Part shown: in pieces, positions 1 to 7,421 of the stretch
Layout of the letters: every line of letters starts with the position of its first letter
Position numbering within the stretch: the stretch's first letter is position 1
Program-made: the position numbers and the translations under genes
Notes under the pieces: model-generated
What the model was told of the DNA's origin: nothing
What the model saw: the letters and a program-made list of their open reading frames with translations, nothing else
Database searches by the model: none
Source of the DNA: Thioalkalivibrio halophilus
Lineage (GTDB): Bacteria; Pseudomonadota; Gammaproteobacteria; Ectothiorhodospirales; Ectothiorhodospiraceae
Length of the DNA stretch: 64,000 nt
Assembly (NCBI RefSeq): GCF_001995255.1
Contig: NZ_MUZR01000035.1
Coordinates: 1 to 64,000 of the forward strand
Direction: 5' to 3'

Positions 1-1
1 C

Positions 2-34
2 AGCTTCAACCCGCGCGAGCTGCTGGCCGGCTGA
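2..34 (+). CDS. C-terminal end of an unidentified protein (partial)
   Basis: The window opens inside an open frame that reads SFNPRELLAG and stops at a TGA at 32-34. It converges on moaE, whose stop lies about 27 bases further on. Only ten residues are visible, so no family can be assigned. That it is a real gene end is itself an inference from the frame and the convergent layout. Confidence 0.35.
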   Translation, partial: SFNPRELLAG

Positions 35-60
35 TCCCGCTCGCGCGCGACGCGCGGGAT

Positions 61-495
61 TCAGCCGGGCGTGTTGCGCTCCACCCAGCGGCTGCTGCCG
101 TCGGCCAGGCGCTCGCGTTTCCAGAACGGGGCCTCGTGCTTGAGCCGCTCCAGGATGTCGCTGCAGGCATCGCGGGCGGCCGCACGATGGGCCGACCAGG
201 TCGCCACCAGCACCAGCGCATCGCCCGGCCGCACCTCGCCCACGCGGTGCGCAACGTGCACGCCCAGCAGGGGCCAGCGCTGCTGGGCGGCCTCCACGAT
301 GCGCTCCAGCTCCTGCTCGGTCATTCCCGGGTAGTGCTCCAGAAACAGCCCGGTGACCGTGTCGTCCTCGTTGAAGTCGCGCATGCGGCCGACGAACACG
401 CTGGCCGCGCCACGTGCTTCGACGGGAATGCCCTGCTCCGCCGCGCGCAGCGCGTCCCAGGGGTCGAAGTCCTCGTGATGGATCATCACCGTCAT
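61..495 (-). CDS. moaE: Molybdopterin synthase catalytic subunit MoaE
   Basis: MoaE is the large subunit of molybdopterin synthase. With thiocarboxylated MoaD it adds the dithiolene sulfurs to cyclic pyranopterin monophosphate in the cytoplasm. The 144-residue length is normal for the family. The sequence has the expected blocks: an N-terminal GAASVFVGRMRD strand-loop, the HYPGM motif, the HRVG segment and the C-terminal FWKRE block carrying the conserved lysine. It starts 2 nt after the moaD stop, so the two subunits are almost certainly co-transcribed and translationally coupled. moaC is divergent next door, so all three genes serve molybdenum cofactor synthesis. Confidence 0.95.
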   Translation of the reverse strand: MTVMIHHEDFDPWDALRAAEQGIPVEARGAASVFVGRMRDFNEDDTVTGLFLEHYPGMTEQELERIVEAAQQRWPLLGVHVAHRVGEVRPGDALVLVATWSAHRAAARDACSDILERLKHEAPFWKRERLADGSSRWVERNTPG

Positions 496-497
496 GC

Positions 498-731
498 TCA
501 GCCTCCGGTGACCGGCGGAAAGAAGGCCACCTCGTCGCCGTCGCGCACCGGGGTGTCCGGGCCCGCCTGGGACTGGTTGACCGCCGTCATCAGGCGCTGC
601 GGCGGGGGTTCACCGTGCAGGTTTTCCCACAGACCGGCCACCGTGCACCCTTCGGCGGGCAGCTCGGCCTGCTCGCCATCGCGGCCCAGTTCCTCGCGCA
701 GCCGCGCGAAATACAGCACTTTTACCGTCAT
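498..731 (-). CDS. moaD: Molybdopterin synthase sulfur carrier subunit MoaD
   Basis: MoaD is a ubiquitin-fold sulfur carrier. Its C-terminal Gly-Gly is adenylated and thiocarboxylated, and the sulfur is then passed to precursor Z inside MoaE. The ATG at 729-731 gives 77 residues beginning [13 protein letters not shown], the usual MoaD opening, and ending VTGG with the diagnostic diglycine. The frame runs further upstream but gives an atypical N-terminus. A TATAAT hexamer on this strand at 764-769 could be its -10 box; I see no good -35. The gene precedes moaE by 2 nt. Confidence 0.93.
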   Translation of the reverse strand: MTVKVLYFARLREELGRDGEQAELPAEGCTVAGLWENLHGEPPPQRLMTAVNQSQAGPDTPVRDGDEVAFFPPVTGG

Positions 732-775
732 ACGGCCCCTACACGTGTGTCGCTCAAACAAGCATTATAGCCAGC

Positions 776-1270
776 ATGAACAATTTCACTCATTTTGACT
801 CTCAGGGCCACGCGCACATGGTGGATGTCGGCGACAAGGCCGTCTCCCACCGCGTGGCCATCGCCGAGGGCCGCATCCGCATGCAGCCGGAAACCCTGCA
901 AAAGGTCCGCGAAGGCAATCATTCCAAAGGGGATGTTCTGGGCATTGCCCGCATCGCCGGTATCATGGGTGCCAAGAGAACGGGTGACCTGATCCCGCTG
1001 TGCCATCCCATCGGACTCAGCCGCGTGGCGGTCGAATTCGATCTGCAAGATGACGCGGTCGTGGCCCGGGCCACCTGCGAGGTGCATGCAGTCACCGGCG
1101 TGGAGATGGAGGCCCTGACCGCCGTCTCCACCGCCCTTCTGACCATCTACGATATGTGCAAGGCCGTGGACCGGGGCATGGTGCTGGAAACGGTCCGGCT
1201 TCTGGAAAAACACGGCGGTCGCAGCGGCAGCTGGAAGGCCCCCGACCCGCAAGGAGATTCCCGAACATGA
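776..1270 (+). CDS. moaC: Cyclic pyranopterin monophosphate synthase MoaC
   Basis: MoaC acts with the radical-SAM enzyme MoaA to turn GTP into cyclic pyranopterin monophosphate, the first step of molybdenum cofactor synthesis. The 164-residue protein contains the family landmarks: KGDVLG near residue 51, LIPLCHPI near 72-79, the [13 protein letters not shown] block near 102-114, and DMCKAVD at 126-132 with the expected catalytic Asp and Lys. It is divergent from moaD-moaE across a 44-bp gap. Its TGA overlaps the ATG of the AsmA-like gene in an ATGA junction, so the downstream gene is probably translated from the same transcript although the functions are unrelated. Confidence 0.95.
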   Translation: MNNFTHFDSQGHAHMVDVGDKAVSHRVAIAEGRIRMQPETLQKVREGNHSKGDVLGIARIAGIMGAKRTGDLIPLCHPIGLSRVAVEFDLQDDAVVARATCEVHAVTGVEMEALTAVSTALLTIYDMCKAVDRGMVLETVRLLEKHGGRSGSWKAPDPQGDSRT

Positions 1271-3555
1271 AATGGATCAAGCGCCTGTTTGGCCTGATCG
1301 GCATCCTGATCCTCGTGGTGATCGTCGTCGCCGCGTATCTGCTGGTGACGTTCGACGCCAACGATTACAAGGAGCGCATCGAGGCCCAGGTGCACGAACA
1401 GACCGGGCGCGATCTGGAACTGGCCGGCGATGTCAGCCTGACGCTGTTCCCCACCCTCGGCCTGCGCCTGGAAGACGTGCGCTTCGGCAACGCCGAGGGC
1501 TTCGGCGACGAACCCTTCGCCGAGGTCGACGTGGTCGACGTGGCCGTCGCGGTCATGCCGCTGCTGCGCCGCGAGCTGGAAGTGCAACGGGTTGAAGGCG
1601 ACGGCGTGCGCCTGAACCTGGCGCGCGACGAGGACGGCCGCAACAACTGGGACGACCTCGCTGCGCGCGCCGACGAAGCCCGCGACGAGGCCGTGACCGG
1701 CGACGAGGACGAAGAACGGACCGCCACCGAATCGCGCCTGGCCATGGAGCGGATCGATATCGCCGGCATCAGCCTGACCAACGCCCGCGTGGTGTGGGAC
1801 GACCGCGAGACCGGGATGCGTGCCGTGCTGGACCCGTTCAGCCTGCAGGTGGGCCGCTTCCAGCCCGGCGTGGAGACCCGGCTGGAAATGTCCGCCGCGC
1901 TGGAGGCCGAGGGCGGCCCGCTGGAGCAGCCGCTCAGCACCACCATGGACCTGACCGGACTGGTCAACCTCGACCTGCTGAACAATCGCTATGCAGTGCG
2001 TCGCCTGGACCTCAACCTCGACGTGGAAGGCGGCCCGGTGCCGCAGCCGATGGCCGTCGTCTTCCGCAGCGACGTGGCGCTGGAGGTGGACGAAGACGAC
2101 ACCCGCCTGCGCATGGAACGCCTGACGGTGGAGGCCTCCAGGGTAACCCTCACCGGGTTTGCCGAACTGGGCAACCTGCAGGGCGACCAGCCACAGATGC
2201 GTGGCGAACTGCGCTCCAACACCTTCAACCTGCGCTCGGTCATGGACGACCTGGGGCTGGAAGCCCCGGCCACCGCGGATCCGGATGCCCTGCAGCGGGT
2301 CGCGTTCGACCTTTCCGCGGCCGGTACGCCGGGCAACCTGGAACTGTCGCCGTTCCTGTTCACCCTCGACGACACGACCCTCAGCGGTGACGCCACGCTG
2401 GACACCACCGGCGAGCGCCCGCATTTCGGTTTCGACCTGCGCGGCAACGAGCTCAATGTCGACCGCTACCTCCCGCCGGAGGTCGAAGAGGCGCGCACCG
2501 GCGAAGCCAACGGCGCCCCCGACGAGGAAGAAGCCGAGGAGCTGCGTATCGAACTGCCGATGGAAGCCCTGCGTTCCGTCGACGTGGACGGCAGCCTGGC
2601 CCTCGATGGTCGCCTGATCCTGATGGGCCTGGAGCTGCGCGACATCGCACTGGACATCCGGGCGCGCGGCGGCGACTGGGTGATCGACCCGCTGTCCGCC
2701 ACCGGCTACGACGGCGAACTGACCAGCCGCATCCAGCTGGACGCCTCGGGCAGCCAGCCGCGCTACGGCCTCACCACCGACCTGGCCGGCCTGGATATCG
2801 GCGCCCTGCTGGACGACCTGCAGGGTGACGACGCCATGCTGCTGGGCACCGGCAACCTCACGCTCGACATCACCACGCAAGGCGAGGCGCTGTCCGACCT
2901 GCGGGCCAACCTCAACGGCGACGGCGACATGCGCTTCGAGGACGGCGCGGTGCGCGGCATCAATGTCGCCGACATCATCCGCCGCGCGGAGGCCCGCATC
3001 CGCGGCCGTGAATACGAGTCGGACGAGCCGCGGCAGACGGACTTCAGCGAGATCTCCGGCAGTTTCGACATCGAGAACGGCGTGGTCTCCAACAACGACC
3101 TGGAAGGCAACTCCCCGCTGCTGCGCGTCCGCGGCCAGGGCTCGGCCGACCTCAACGACGAGTCGCTGGACTACCGCGTGGACACGACCCTCGTCGGCAC
3201 CCTGGAAGGCCAGGGCGGACGTTCGCTGGAAGACCTGCGCGGCGTCCGCCTGCCGATCCGCATCAGCGGCACGTTCGACGACCCCAGCTTCCGCCTCGAC
3301 CTCGAGTCCATCCTGCGTGAACGCGCCGCCGAAGAGCTGGGCGTGGACGAGGACGAACTGCGTGACGAGGCCACCCGGCGCCTGATGGAGCGCCTCGGCC
3401 TCTCGCGCGACGAAGCGGACGAGGAAGAAGCAAACGACGAACAAGCCGAAGAAGCTGACGAAGACGAGGAAGACGAGGAAGACGAAGAAGACGAAGAGGC
3501 CGAACGCAGCCTCGAGCAGGAAGCGGAAGACCGCATGCGGGAACTCCTCGAGTAA
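1267..3555 (+). CDS. AsmA family envelope protein with poly-acidic C-terminus
   Basis: This is a 762-residue AsmA-family protein: an N-terminal signal anchor (residues about 7-26), then a long beta-rich periplasmic region typical of AsmA/TamB-like bridge proteins. The family is linked to phospholipid transport and outer-membrane homeostasis. The start chosen is the ATG overlapping the moaC stop, because it puts [12 protein letters not shown] directly before the hydrophobic segment. The AsmA C-terminal block ([27 protein letters not shown], near residues 550-580) is clear. The last 45 or so residues are almost entirely Asp and Glu, an unusual tail. A strong hairpin follows the gene. Confidence 0.85.
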   Translation: MKWIKRLFGLIGILILVVIVVAAYLLVTFDANDYKERIEAQVHEQTGRDLELAGDVSLTLFPTLGLRLEDVRFGNAEGFGDEPFAEVDVVDVAVAVMPLLRRELEVQRVEGDGVRLNLARDEDGRNNWDDLAARADEARDEAVTGDEDEERTATESRLAMERIDIAGISLTNARVVWDDRETGMRAVLDPFSLQVGRFQPGVETRLEMSAALEAEGGPLEQPLSTTMDLTGLVNLDLLNNRYAVRRLDLNLDVEGGPVPQPMAVVFRSDVALEVDEDDTRLRMERLTVEASRVTLTGFAELGNLQGDQPQMRGELRSNTFNLRSVMDDLGLEAPATADPDALQRVAFDLSAAGTPGNLELSPFLFTLDDTTLSGDATLDTTGERPHFGFDLRGNELNVDRYLPPEVEEARTGEANGAPDEEEAEELRIELPMEALRSVDVDGSLALDGRLILMGLELRDIALDIRARGGDWVIDPLSATGYDGELTSRIQLDASGSQPRYGLTTDLAGLDIGALLDDLQGDDAMLLGTGNLTLDITTQGEALSDLRANLNGDGDMRFEDGAVRGINVADIIRRAEARIRGREYESDEPRQTDFSEISGSFDIENGVVSNNDLEGNSPLLRVRGQGSADLNDESLDYRVDTTLVGTLEGQGGRSLEDLRGVRLPIRISGTFDDPSFRLDLESILRERAAEELGVDEDELRDEATRRLMERLGLSRDEADEEEANDEQAEEADEDEEDEEDEEDEEAERSLEQEAEDRMRELLE

Positions 3556-3600
3556 ACCGGGGAACCCGGGTCACCCGCACTCGTTCAACCCGACCGCGAA

Positions 3601-3636
3601 CACCGACGCCCGGGCACATCGCCCCGGGCGTCGGTG
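3601..3636 (+). terminator. Strong hairpin between the AsmA-like gene and mutY
   Basis: A perfect 14-bp stem (CACCGACGCCCGGG at 3601-3614 with its complement at 3623-3636) encloses an 8-nt loop. It follows the AsmA-like stop by 45 bp and lies just before mutY. No T-run follows, so it may be a weak terminator or an mRNA-stabilising hairpin. Confidence 0.55.
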
Positions 3637-3653
3637 CCTCCTCCCCCGCCATC

Positions 3654-4709
3654 ATGCAACCCTTCGCCCAACGCCTGCTGGACTGGTTCGACCGCAACGG
3701 TCGTCACGATCTCCCGTGGCAGCACCCGCGCACGCCCTACCGCGTATGGGTCTCCGAGATCATGTTGCAGCAGACCCGGGTCGAGACCGTCATCCCGTAT
3801 TTCGAGCGGTTCACCGCGAGCTTCCCGGACGTGCAGAGCCTGGCCGCCGCCCCCGTGGACGACGTCCTCGCCCTGTGGGCCGGCCTCGGCTACTACGCCC
3901 GCGCCCGCAACCTGCACCGCTGCGCCCGGACCATCGTGGAAGACCACAACGGCCATTTCCCGCGCGAACGCGTGGCGCTGGAGGCCCTGCCCGGCATCGG
4001 CCGCTCCACCGCCGCCGCCATCGTCGCCCAGGCACACGACGCCCCCGAGGCCATCCTCGACGGCAACGCCAAGCGCGTGCTCGCCCGCCACGCCGCGGTG
4101 GACGGCTGGCCCGGCAGCACCGCCAGCCAGAAGACCCTGTGGCGCGAAGCCGAGGCCCGCACGCCCGCCAGCCGCTGCGCCGACTACACCCAGGCGATCA
4201 TGGATCTGGGCGCGCTGGTGTGCACCCGCAGCCGCCCCGACTGCGCCGCCTGCCCGGTAGCCGTGGACTGCGGCGCCCGCCTGCAGGAACGGACCGCCGA
4301 GCTGCCGCACCCGCGGCCGAAGCGCGAACGCCCGACACGCACGCGCTGGGCCGCCCTGCTGCACGCCCCCGAAGGGATCTACCTGGAACAGCGCCCGCCC
4401 AGCGGCATCTGGGGCGGGCTGTACACCCTGCCCGAGGCCGAAGACCCGGAGCATCTGGAGGCCTGGGTGCACACCCACTGGCCACGCGCCGAGGCACTGG
4501 CAGGCGATGCGCTCAACCACGGCTTCAGCCACTACCAGCTCGACCTGCGCGTGCAGCGCTACCGGCTCCCGGCGGGTGAGTGCGGGATCATGGATGCCCC
4601 CGGGGTGATCTGGTATAAACCGGGCCAGTCGCGGCCGGCAGGCATCCCGGCCCCCATACAAGGCTTACTGCAAAGCGAAAAGGATTCCGGCCATGGCACG
4701 AACCGTTAA
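3654..4709 (+). CDS. mutY: Adenine DNA glycosylase MutY
   Basis: MutY removes adenine mispaired with 8-oxoguanine or guanine, the third arm of the GO repair system. The 351-residue protein shows the catalytic Glu in [10 protein letters not shown] (residue 35), the helix-hairpin-helix [10 protein letters not shown] (112-121) followed by the catalytic Asp in LDGN (136), and a C-x6-C-x2-C-x5-C [4Fe-4S] loop at 190-206. The C-terminal Nudix-like 8-oxoG recognition domain follows (about 220-340). The last 17 nt overlap the start of yggX. That pairing is conserved in gammaproteobacteria: both products deal with iron and oxidative DNA damage. Confidence 0.96.
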   Translation: MQPFAQRLLDWFDRNGRHDLPWQHPRTPYRVWVSEIMLQQTRVETVIPYFERFTASFPDVQSLAAAPVDDVLALWAGLGYYARARNLHRCARTIVEDHNGHFPRERVALEALPGIGRSTAAAIVAQAHDAPEAILDGNAKRVLARHAAVDGWPGSTASQKTLWREAEARTPASRCADYTQAIMDLGALVCTRSRPDCAACPVAVDCGARLQERTAELPHPRPKRERPTRTRWAALLHAPEGIYLEQRPPSGIWGGLYTLPEAEDPEHLEAWVHTHWPRAEALAGDALNHGFSHYQLDLRVQRYRLPAGECGIMDAPGVIWYKPGQSRPAGIPAPIQGLLQSEKDSGHGTNR

Positions 4710-4968
4710 CTGCGTAAAACTCGGCAAAGAGGCCGAAGGCCTGGACGTCCCGCCCTACCCGGGCGAGATGGGCAAGAAGATCTACCTCAACGTCTCCAAG
4801 GAAGCCTGGAACGCCTGGCTGAGCCACCAGACCATGCTCATCAACGAGTATCGCCTGACCCCGGTGGACCCCAAGGCGCGCAAGTTCCTGGAAGAGGAAA
4901 TGGAGAAGTTCCTGTTCGGCGACGGCTCCGAAAAACCCGAAGGCTTCGTCGACCCCAACCAGTCCTGA
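4693..4968 (+). CDS. yggX: Probable Fe(2+)-trafficking protein YggX
   Basis: YggX is a small cytoplasmic protein that protects iron-sulfur clusters and limits Fenton chemistry. The 91-residue product has the family signature: MARTVNC with a conserved Cys at position 7, [21 protein letters not shown] and the [12 protein letters not shown] helix. Length and sequence match the family closely. It starts inside the 3' end of mutY, so translation is probably coupled. The tRNA-Phe promoter begins about 20 bp after its stop. Confidence 0.95.
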   Translation: MARTVNCVKLGKEAEGLDVPPYPGEMGKKIYLNVSKEAWNAWLSHQTMLINEYRLTPVDPKARKFLEEEMEKFLFGDGSEKPEGFVDPNQS

Positions 4969-4989
4969 AGCCGGCCCCGGGGCGCGCCC

Positions 4990-5018
4990 TTGACGTGAGC
5001 GCCCCGGACCGCTTTAAT
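4990..5018 (+). promoter_or_regulatory. Sigma-70 promoter of tRNA-Phe
   Basis: A -35 box TTGACG (4990-4995) and a -10-like TTTAAT (5013-5018) are separated by exactly 17 bp. The predicted start, about 5025, lies 37 bp before the mature tRNA 5' end, as expected for a tRNA leader. Confidence 0.65.
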
Positions 5019-5061
5019 ACTGCTCTTCGCCTCACGGCGAACCCCGCAACAAGTCAGTACT

Positions 5062-5137
5062 GGCCGGGTAGCTCAGTCGGTAGAGCAGGGGATTGAAAAT
5101 CCCCGTGTCGGCGGTTCGATTCCGTCCCCGGCCACCA
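5062..5137 (+). tRNA. tRNA-Phe (GAA anticodon)
   Basis: A 76-nt cloverleaf folds by eye: acceptor GGCCGGG pairs with CCCGGCC, the D arm is GCTC-AGTCGGT-AGAGC, the anticodon stem is GGGGA/TCCCC around loop TTGAAAA (anticodon GAA), and the T arm is GGCGG-TTCGATT-CCGTC. CCA is encoded. Its 3' end is repeated at 5904-5928, which marks it as the attachment site of an integrated element. Confidence 0.97.
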
Positions 5138-5139
5138 TT
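5115..5139 (+). repeat. attL-like copy: 25-bp direct repeat in the tRNA-Phe 3' end
   Basis: This block covers the T loop, 3' acceptor strand, CCA and two further bases. It is repeated without mismatch at 5904-5928. A tRNA 3' end repeated as a direct repeat is the hallmark of tyrosine-recombinase integration. The segment between the copies holds only the yefM-yoeB module and a def fragment, and no integrase remains. Confidence 0.75.
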
Positions 5140-5211
5140 TCCCTGTCCGCAGTCGTCCTCTCGCGTCCGCATGCCCCGTTCGGCGAGGGCCAGCGGCCCC
5201 ATCAATCGCGC

Positions 5212-5475
5212 TCAATAGTGGTATCTGCAGGAGATGATGGTGATGGACGAACCGTCCACGGCATAGACCAGGCGATGGGTGTCATCAATACGGCGCGACC
5301 AGAAACCAGCCAGGTTCTCCTTGAGAGGTTCCGGCTTGCCAATGCCTTCCAGTGGTGACCGCTTCACATCCGCGATCAACTTGTTGATCCGCCTGAGGGT
5401 CTTCCGGTCCTGGGCTTGCCAGTAGATGTAGTCGTTCCATGCTTCGTCCGTCCAGCAAAGGAGCCGACTACTCAT
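5212..5475 (-). CDS. yoeB: YoeB family mRNA interferase toxin
   Basis: This is the toxin of a YefM-YoeB type II system, a ribosome-dependent mRNA endonuclease. The 87 residues align well with E. coli YoeB (84): WxDxAWxDYxYW near the start, KPEPLKENLAGFWSRRI in the middle, HRLVYAV, and the C-terminal CRYHY. The residues equivalent to catalytic Glu46, Arg65 and His83 are present as Glu49, Arg68 and His86, so the enzyme looks intact. The start overlaps the antitoxin end by 8 nt. The module lies between the two tRNA-Phe repeats. Confidence 0.93.
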   Translation of the reverse strand: MSSRLLCWTDEAWNDYIYWQAQDRKTLRRINKLIADVKRSPLEGIGKPEPLKENLAGFWSRRIDDTHRLVYAVDGSSITIISCRYHY

Positions 5476-5728
5476 CCCCGTCTACCAGCTCACGCTCGGT
5501 GGCCTTTCCTGCCTTGTATTGCGCAATGGACTTGTTGAGATGCTCGGCATTCGCCGGGGAACGCAGAAGATGCACGGTCTCCATCAGGCTGTTGTAGTAA
5601 TCCAGCGACATTACCACGGCGTCTTCCGAATCGCGGCGCGTAATCACCGTGGTGTCGGCATCATCGACCACGCCATCGAGTACGGCTTTGAGGCCGTTGC
5701 GAGCCTCAGTGAATGACACAATCTTCAT
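5468..5728 (-). CDS. yefM: YefM/Phd family antitoxin
   Basis: The 86-residue antitoxin partner of YoeB and autorepressor of the operon. The ATG at 5726-5728 is chosen because it gives the typical Phd/YefM N-terminus MKIVSFTEARN and has an AGGAGG Shine-Dalgarno sequence just upstream. The N-terminal half is the DNA-binding fold (TTVITRRDSEDAVVMSLDYYNSL); the charged C-terminal half is the toxin-binding region. TGTACA operator motifs lie over its promoter (see 5739-5785), supporting active autoregulation. Confidence 0.92.
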   Translation of the reverse strand: MKIVSFTEARNGLKAVLDGVVDDADTTVITRRDSEDAVVMSLDYYNSLMETVHLLRSPANAEHLNKSIAQYKAGKATERELVDGDE

Positions 5729-5738
5729 GGAGCCCTCC

Positions 5739-5785
5739 TGTACAGTCACCCGTACAAGTATAGGGCGAGCAGCCCAAATGTACAA
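5739..5785 (-). promoter_or_regulatory. yefM-yoeB promoter with TGTACA operators
   Basis: On the minus strand a -35 box TTGTAC (5780-5785) and a -10 box TATACT (5757-5762) are 17 bp apart. TGTACA, the core bound by E. coli YefM, occurs at 5779-5784 over the -35 and again at 5739-5744 downstream of the -10. A degenerate CGTACA lies at 5751-5756. Confidence 0.75.
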
Positions 5786-5836
5786 TTTACGGGACAGGCC
5801 ACGGCATCGACTCGCCGGGAAGCCCCGTTTGCACTA

Positions 5837-5885
5837 TGGCACCATCGATGCCATGAGCGTTCGTCGTATTCTGCGTATGGGGCAC
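5837..5885 (+). pseudogene. Duplicated 5' end of the deformylase gene (fragment)
   Basis: These 49 bp match 9945-9993 at 48 positions. They hold the 16 bases before the def ATG and its first 11 codons (MSVRRILRMGH); the only difference is a synonymous T/C at 5870. After codon 11 the match ends abruptly and DUF2283-like sequence begins at 5891. The fragment cannot encode an enzyme and is best read as a scar of duplication or recombination. Confidence 0.9.
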
Positions 5886-5903
5886 GCAGATTCGTCCAGG
5901 TCT

Positions 5904-5928
5904 TTCGATTCCGTCCCCGGCCACCATT
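5904..5928 (+). repeat. attR-like second copy of the tRNA-Phe 3' end
   Basis: An exact 25-bp copy of 5115-5139. Its first 10 bp, TTCGATTCCG, also end a 23-bp stretch (5891-5913) that is identical to 10669-10691 inside the DUF2283 gene. The site is therefore a chimera of DUF2283-like sequence on the left and tRNA-Phe 3' end on the right. Confidence 0.85.
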
Positions 5929-5945
5929 CCTTCTCCCACGTTCCA

Positions 5946-7421
5946 TCAGCTTCTGGGTGGTCTGACGCCTCCCTTGCGGCGAATCCCGAATCCCACTCGA
6001 AAGATGTCCGGAATGTTGATCCGGCCTTCTACGGTTCTGTAGAGCACCCCCAGTTCCTCGAGATCGTCGACCAGCAGTTCGATATCCGCCCTTCCTTCCG
6101 GTTCGGACGAAAAACGGCGCGGCGGCAGCTTCTCGCGCGAAACCTCGAGAACCCTCTGCAGGATTTCCTCCGACCAGTGGCGGCGCAGATCGTCGACTTC
6201 CAGCGGCACGGTTGCATCTCGCAGGCCCGAAAGAAGCGGGGTGACCCACGGGTAATCCTCGCGGCCCAGCTCCGCCACACGGGTCTCCGAGGCTTCGGCC
6301 ACGCCGTGCTTGATCGCTTCATAGTGAAGCGGACTGGTGTGATCGGCATACTTTTCGTGGGTGCGGTGGGCCGCCTCGCGCAGCGCCAGGAGCAAGCTTC
6401 GCGGGGCGATACGGCCGTGGGCATCCGCCAGATGCCCCGTAATCCAGGTATAGGTATAGCCTCGACGGCGGTTGGTTCCCATATACGGCCCAGCCAGATA
6501 CTCCAGCAACGGCCATTGAAGCGATTCGCCGGCACGCACGACTGTCGGCACCCGCCGTTCGCCCTGCGCATGCTCCCAGGACTCACCAGTGAGCTGCTGC
6601 GCCCGGGCGGCAAACACATCACCCGCCGCCCCGTTGGCAAGCAGGTGAAACAGCAACCCGTAGAGATCCACCGGGCGCCACGCAAGGTCGACCCGGTTAT
6701 GCAGCAATTTGGAACTGTCGCGGAAACCGAATATGCCCCCGTCTTCTTCCATATCGGGCCGCAGAAAAAACTTCAGGCGGATGTTCGGATAGGGTCGACA
6801 AGCGAGCGCGACTTCGAGGGCGCCCCGAGTCAATGCGCGCACGGATTCCCAGCCGCCCCGGGCGATCGTATCGAGCGAGTCGAACACCAGCAGAAGGTAT
6901 TGTTCTCTGCGCGTCAGTTCGCGACTGGCCGCAGCCAGCAACTCGGCGAAGGCCTCAGGGTCGGCCTGCGCCCACCGGGCCGCTTCCGTCGCACGGCCAA
7001 ACGGCGCCTGCATGCCACAAACTTCGGCCAGTTGCCGTGCCAGCAACCCGCGCCATATGTGACGGGGCTCCAGCCCCTCGGCCAGAAGCTGCTCCAGGGT
7101 CTCCGCGTCGGGATGCTGACCCATGTGCGGATCCGTACTGAAACCGATCCGCACCACGGTGTTCTCCAGAGCCTTCGGCCCCCCCGACCCCACAAGACGC
7201 TGGCGGGTCGGTTGATCGAACAGGGCCGCCGTCCACACCGATTTGCCGGAACCCCGCATGCCGATCACGACCGTCGTGTCCAGACTCAGGGCACGGGTGT
7301 GGCTTTCCGGCACGTATAGCTCCCCCGGGCCGGGTGGCGTCAGGTTCTCCTGAGCGGAGACATCGGGCAATTCACACAACGCCGCCCGCAGGGCCTCCAC
7401 TTCCGATTGCGTGCCGGTCAC
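5946..7421 (-). CDS. P-loop ATPase of a three-gene conflict-type operon
   Basis: A 491-residue protein with a clear Walker A (GMRGSGKS, residues 54-61) and Walker B (YLLLVFDSLD, 175-184). This is the layout of AAA/STAND-type NTPases used in defence and signalling. The C-terminal third (about 395-480) is helical and may be a winged-helix or effector region; it ends in IPDIFRVGFGIRRKG. I do not recognise a named family. Its ATG overlaps the stop of the KGGVGR ATPase gene, and that gene follows a small HEPN-like gene, so the three form one operon. The stop lies 17 bp beyond the tRNA-Phe repeat. A role in phage or plasmid defence is inference from gene content. Confidence 0.72.
   Translation of the reverse strand: MTGTQSEVEALRAALCELPDVSAQENLTPPGPGELYVPESHTRALSLDTTVVIGMRGSGKSVWTAALFDQPTRQRLVGSGGPKALENTVVRIGFSTDPHMGQHPDAETLEQLLAEGLEPRHIWRGLLARQLAEVCGMQAPFGRATEAARWAQADPEAFAELLAAASRELTRREQYLLLVFDSLDTIARGGWESVRALTRGALEVALACRPYPNIRLKFFLRPDMEEDGGIFGFRDSSKLLHNRVDLAWRPVDLYGLLFHLLANGAAGDVFAARAQQLTGESWEHAQGERRVPTVVRAGESLQWPLLEYLAGPYMGTNRRRGYTYTWITGHLADAHGRIAPRSLLLALREAAHRTHEKYADHTSPLHYEAIKHGVAEASETRVAELGREDYPWVTPLLSGLRDATVPLEVDDLRRHWSEEILQRVLEVSREKLPPRRFSSEPEGRADIELLVDDLEELGVLYRTVEGRINIPDIFRVGFGIRRKGGVRPPRS

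Noticed and set aside
732-775. Molybdenum-cofactor riboswitch between moaD and moaC
   Set aside because: The gap is only 44 bp and cannot hold the known aptamer.
1147-3444. Very long open frame antisense to the AsmA-like gene
   Set aside because: GC-rich codon bias leaves the antisense frame free of stops. Its translation is low-complexity and lacks motifs, while the plus-strand AsmA frame has a signal anchor and family blocks.
3420-3520. Apparent repeat array in the AsmA 3' end
   Set aside because: It is a run of GAC/GAA/GAG codons for an acidic tail, not CRISPR; there are no spacers and no constant repeat.
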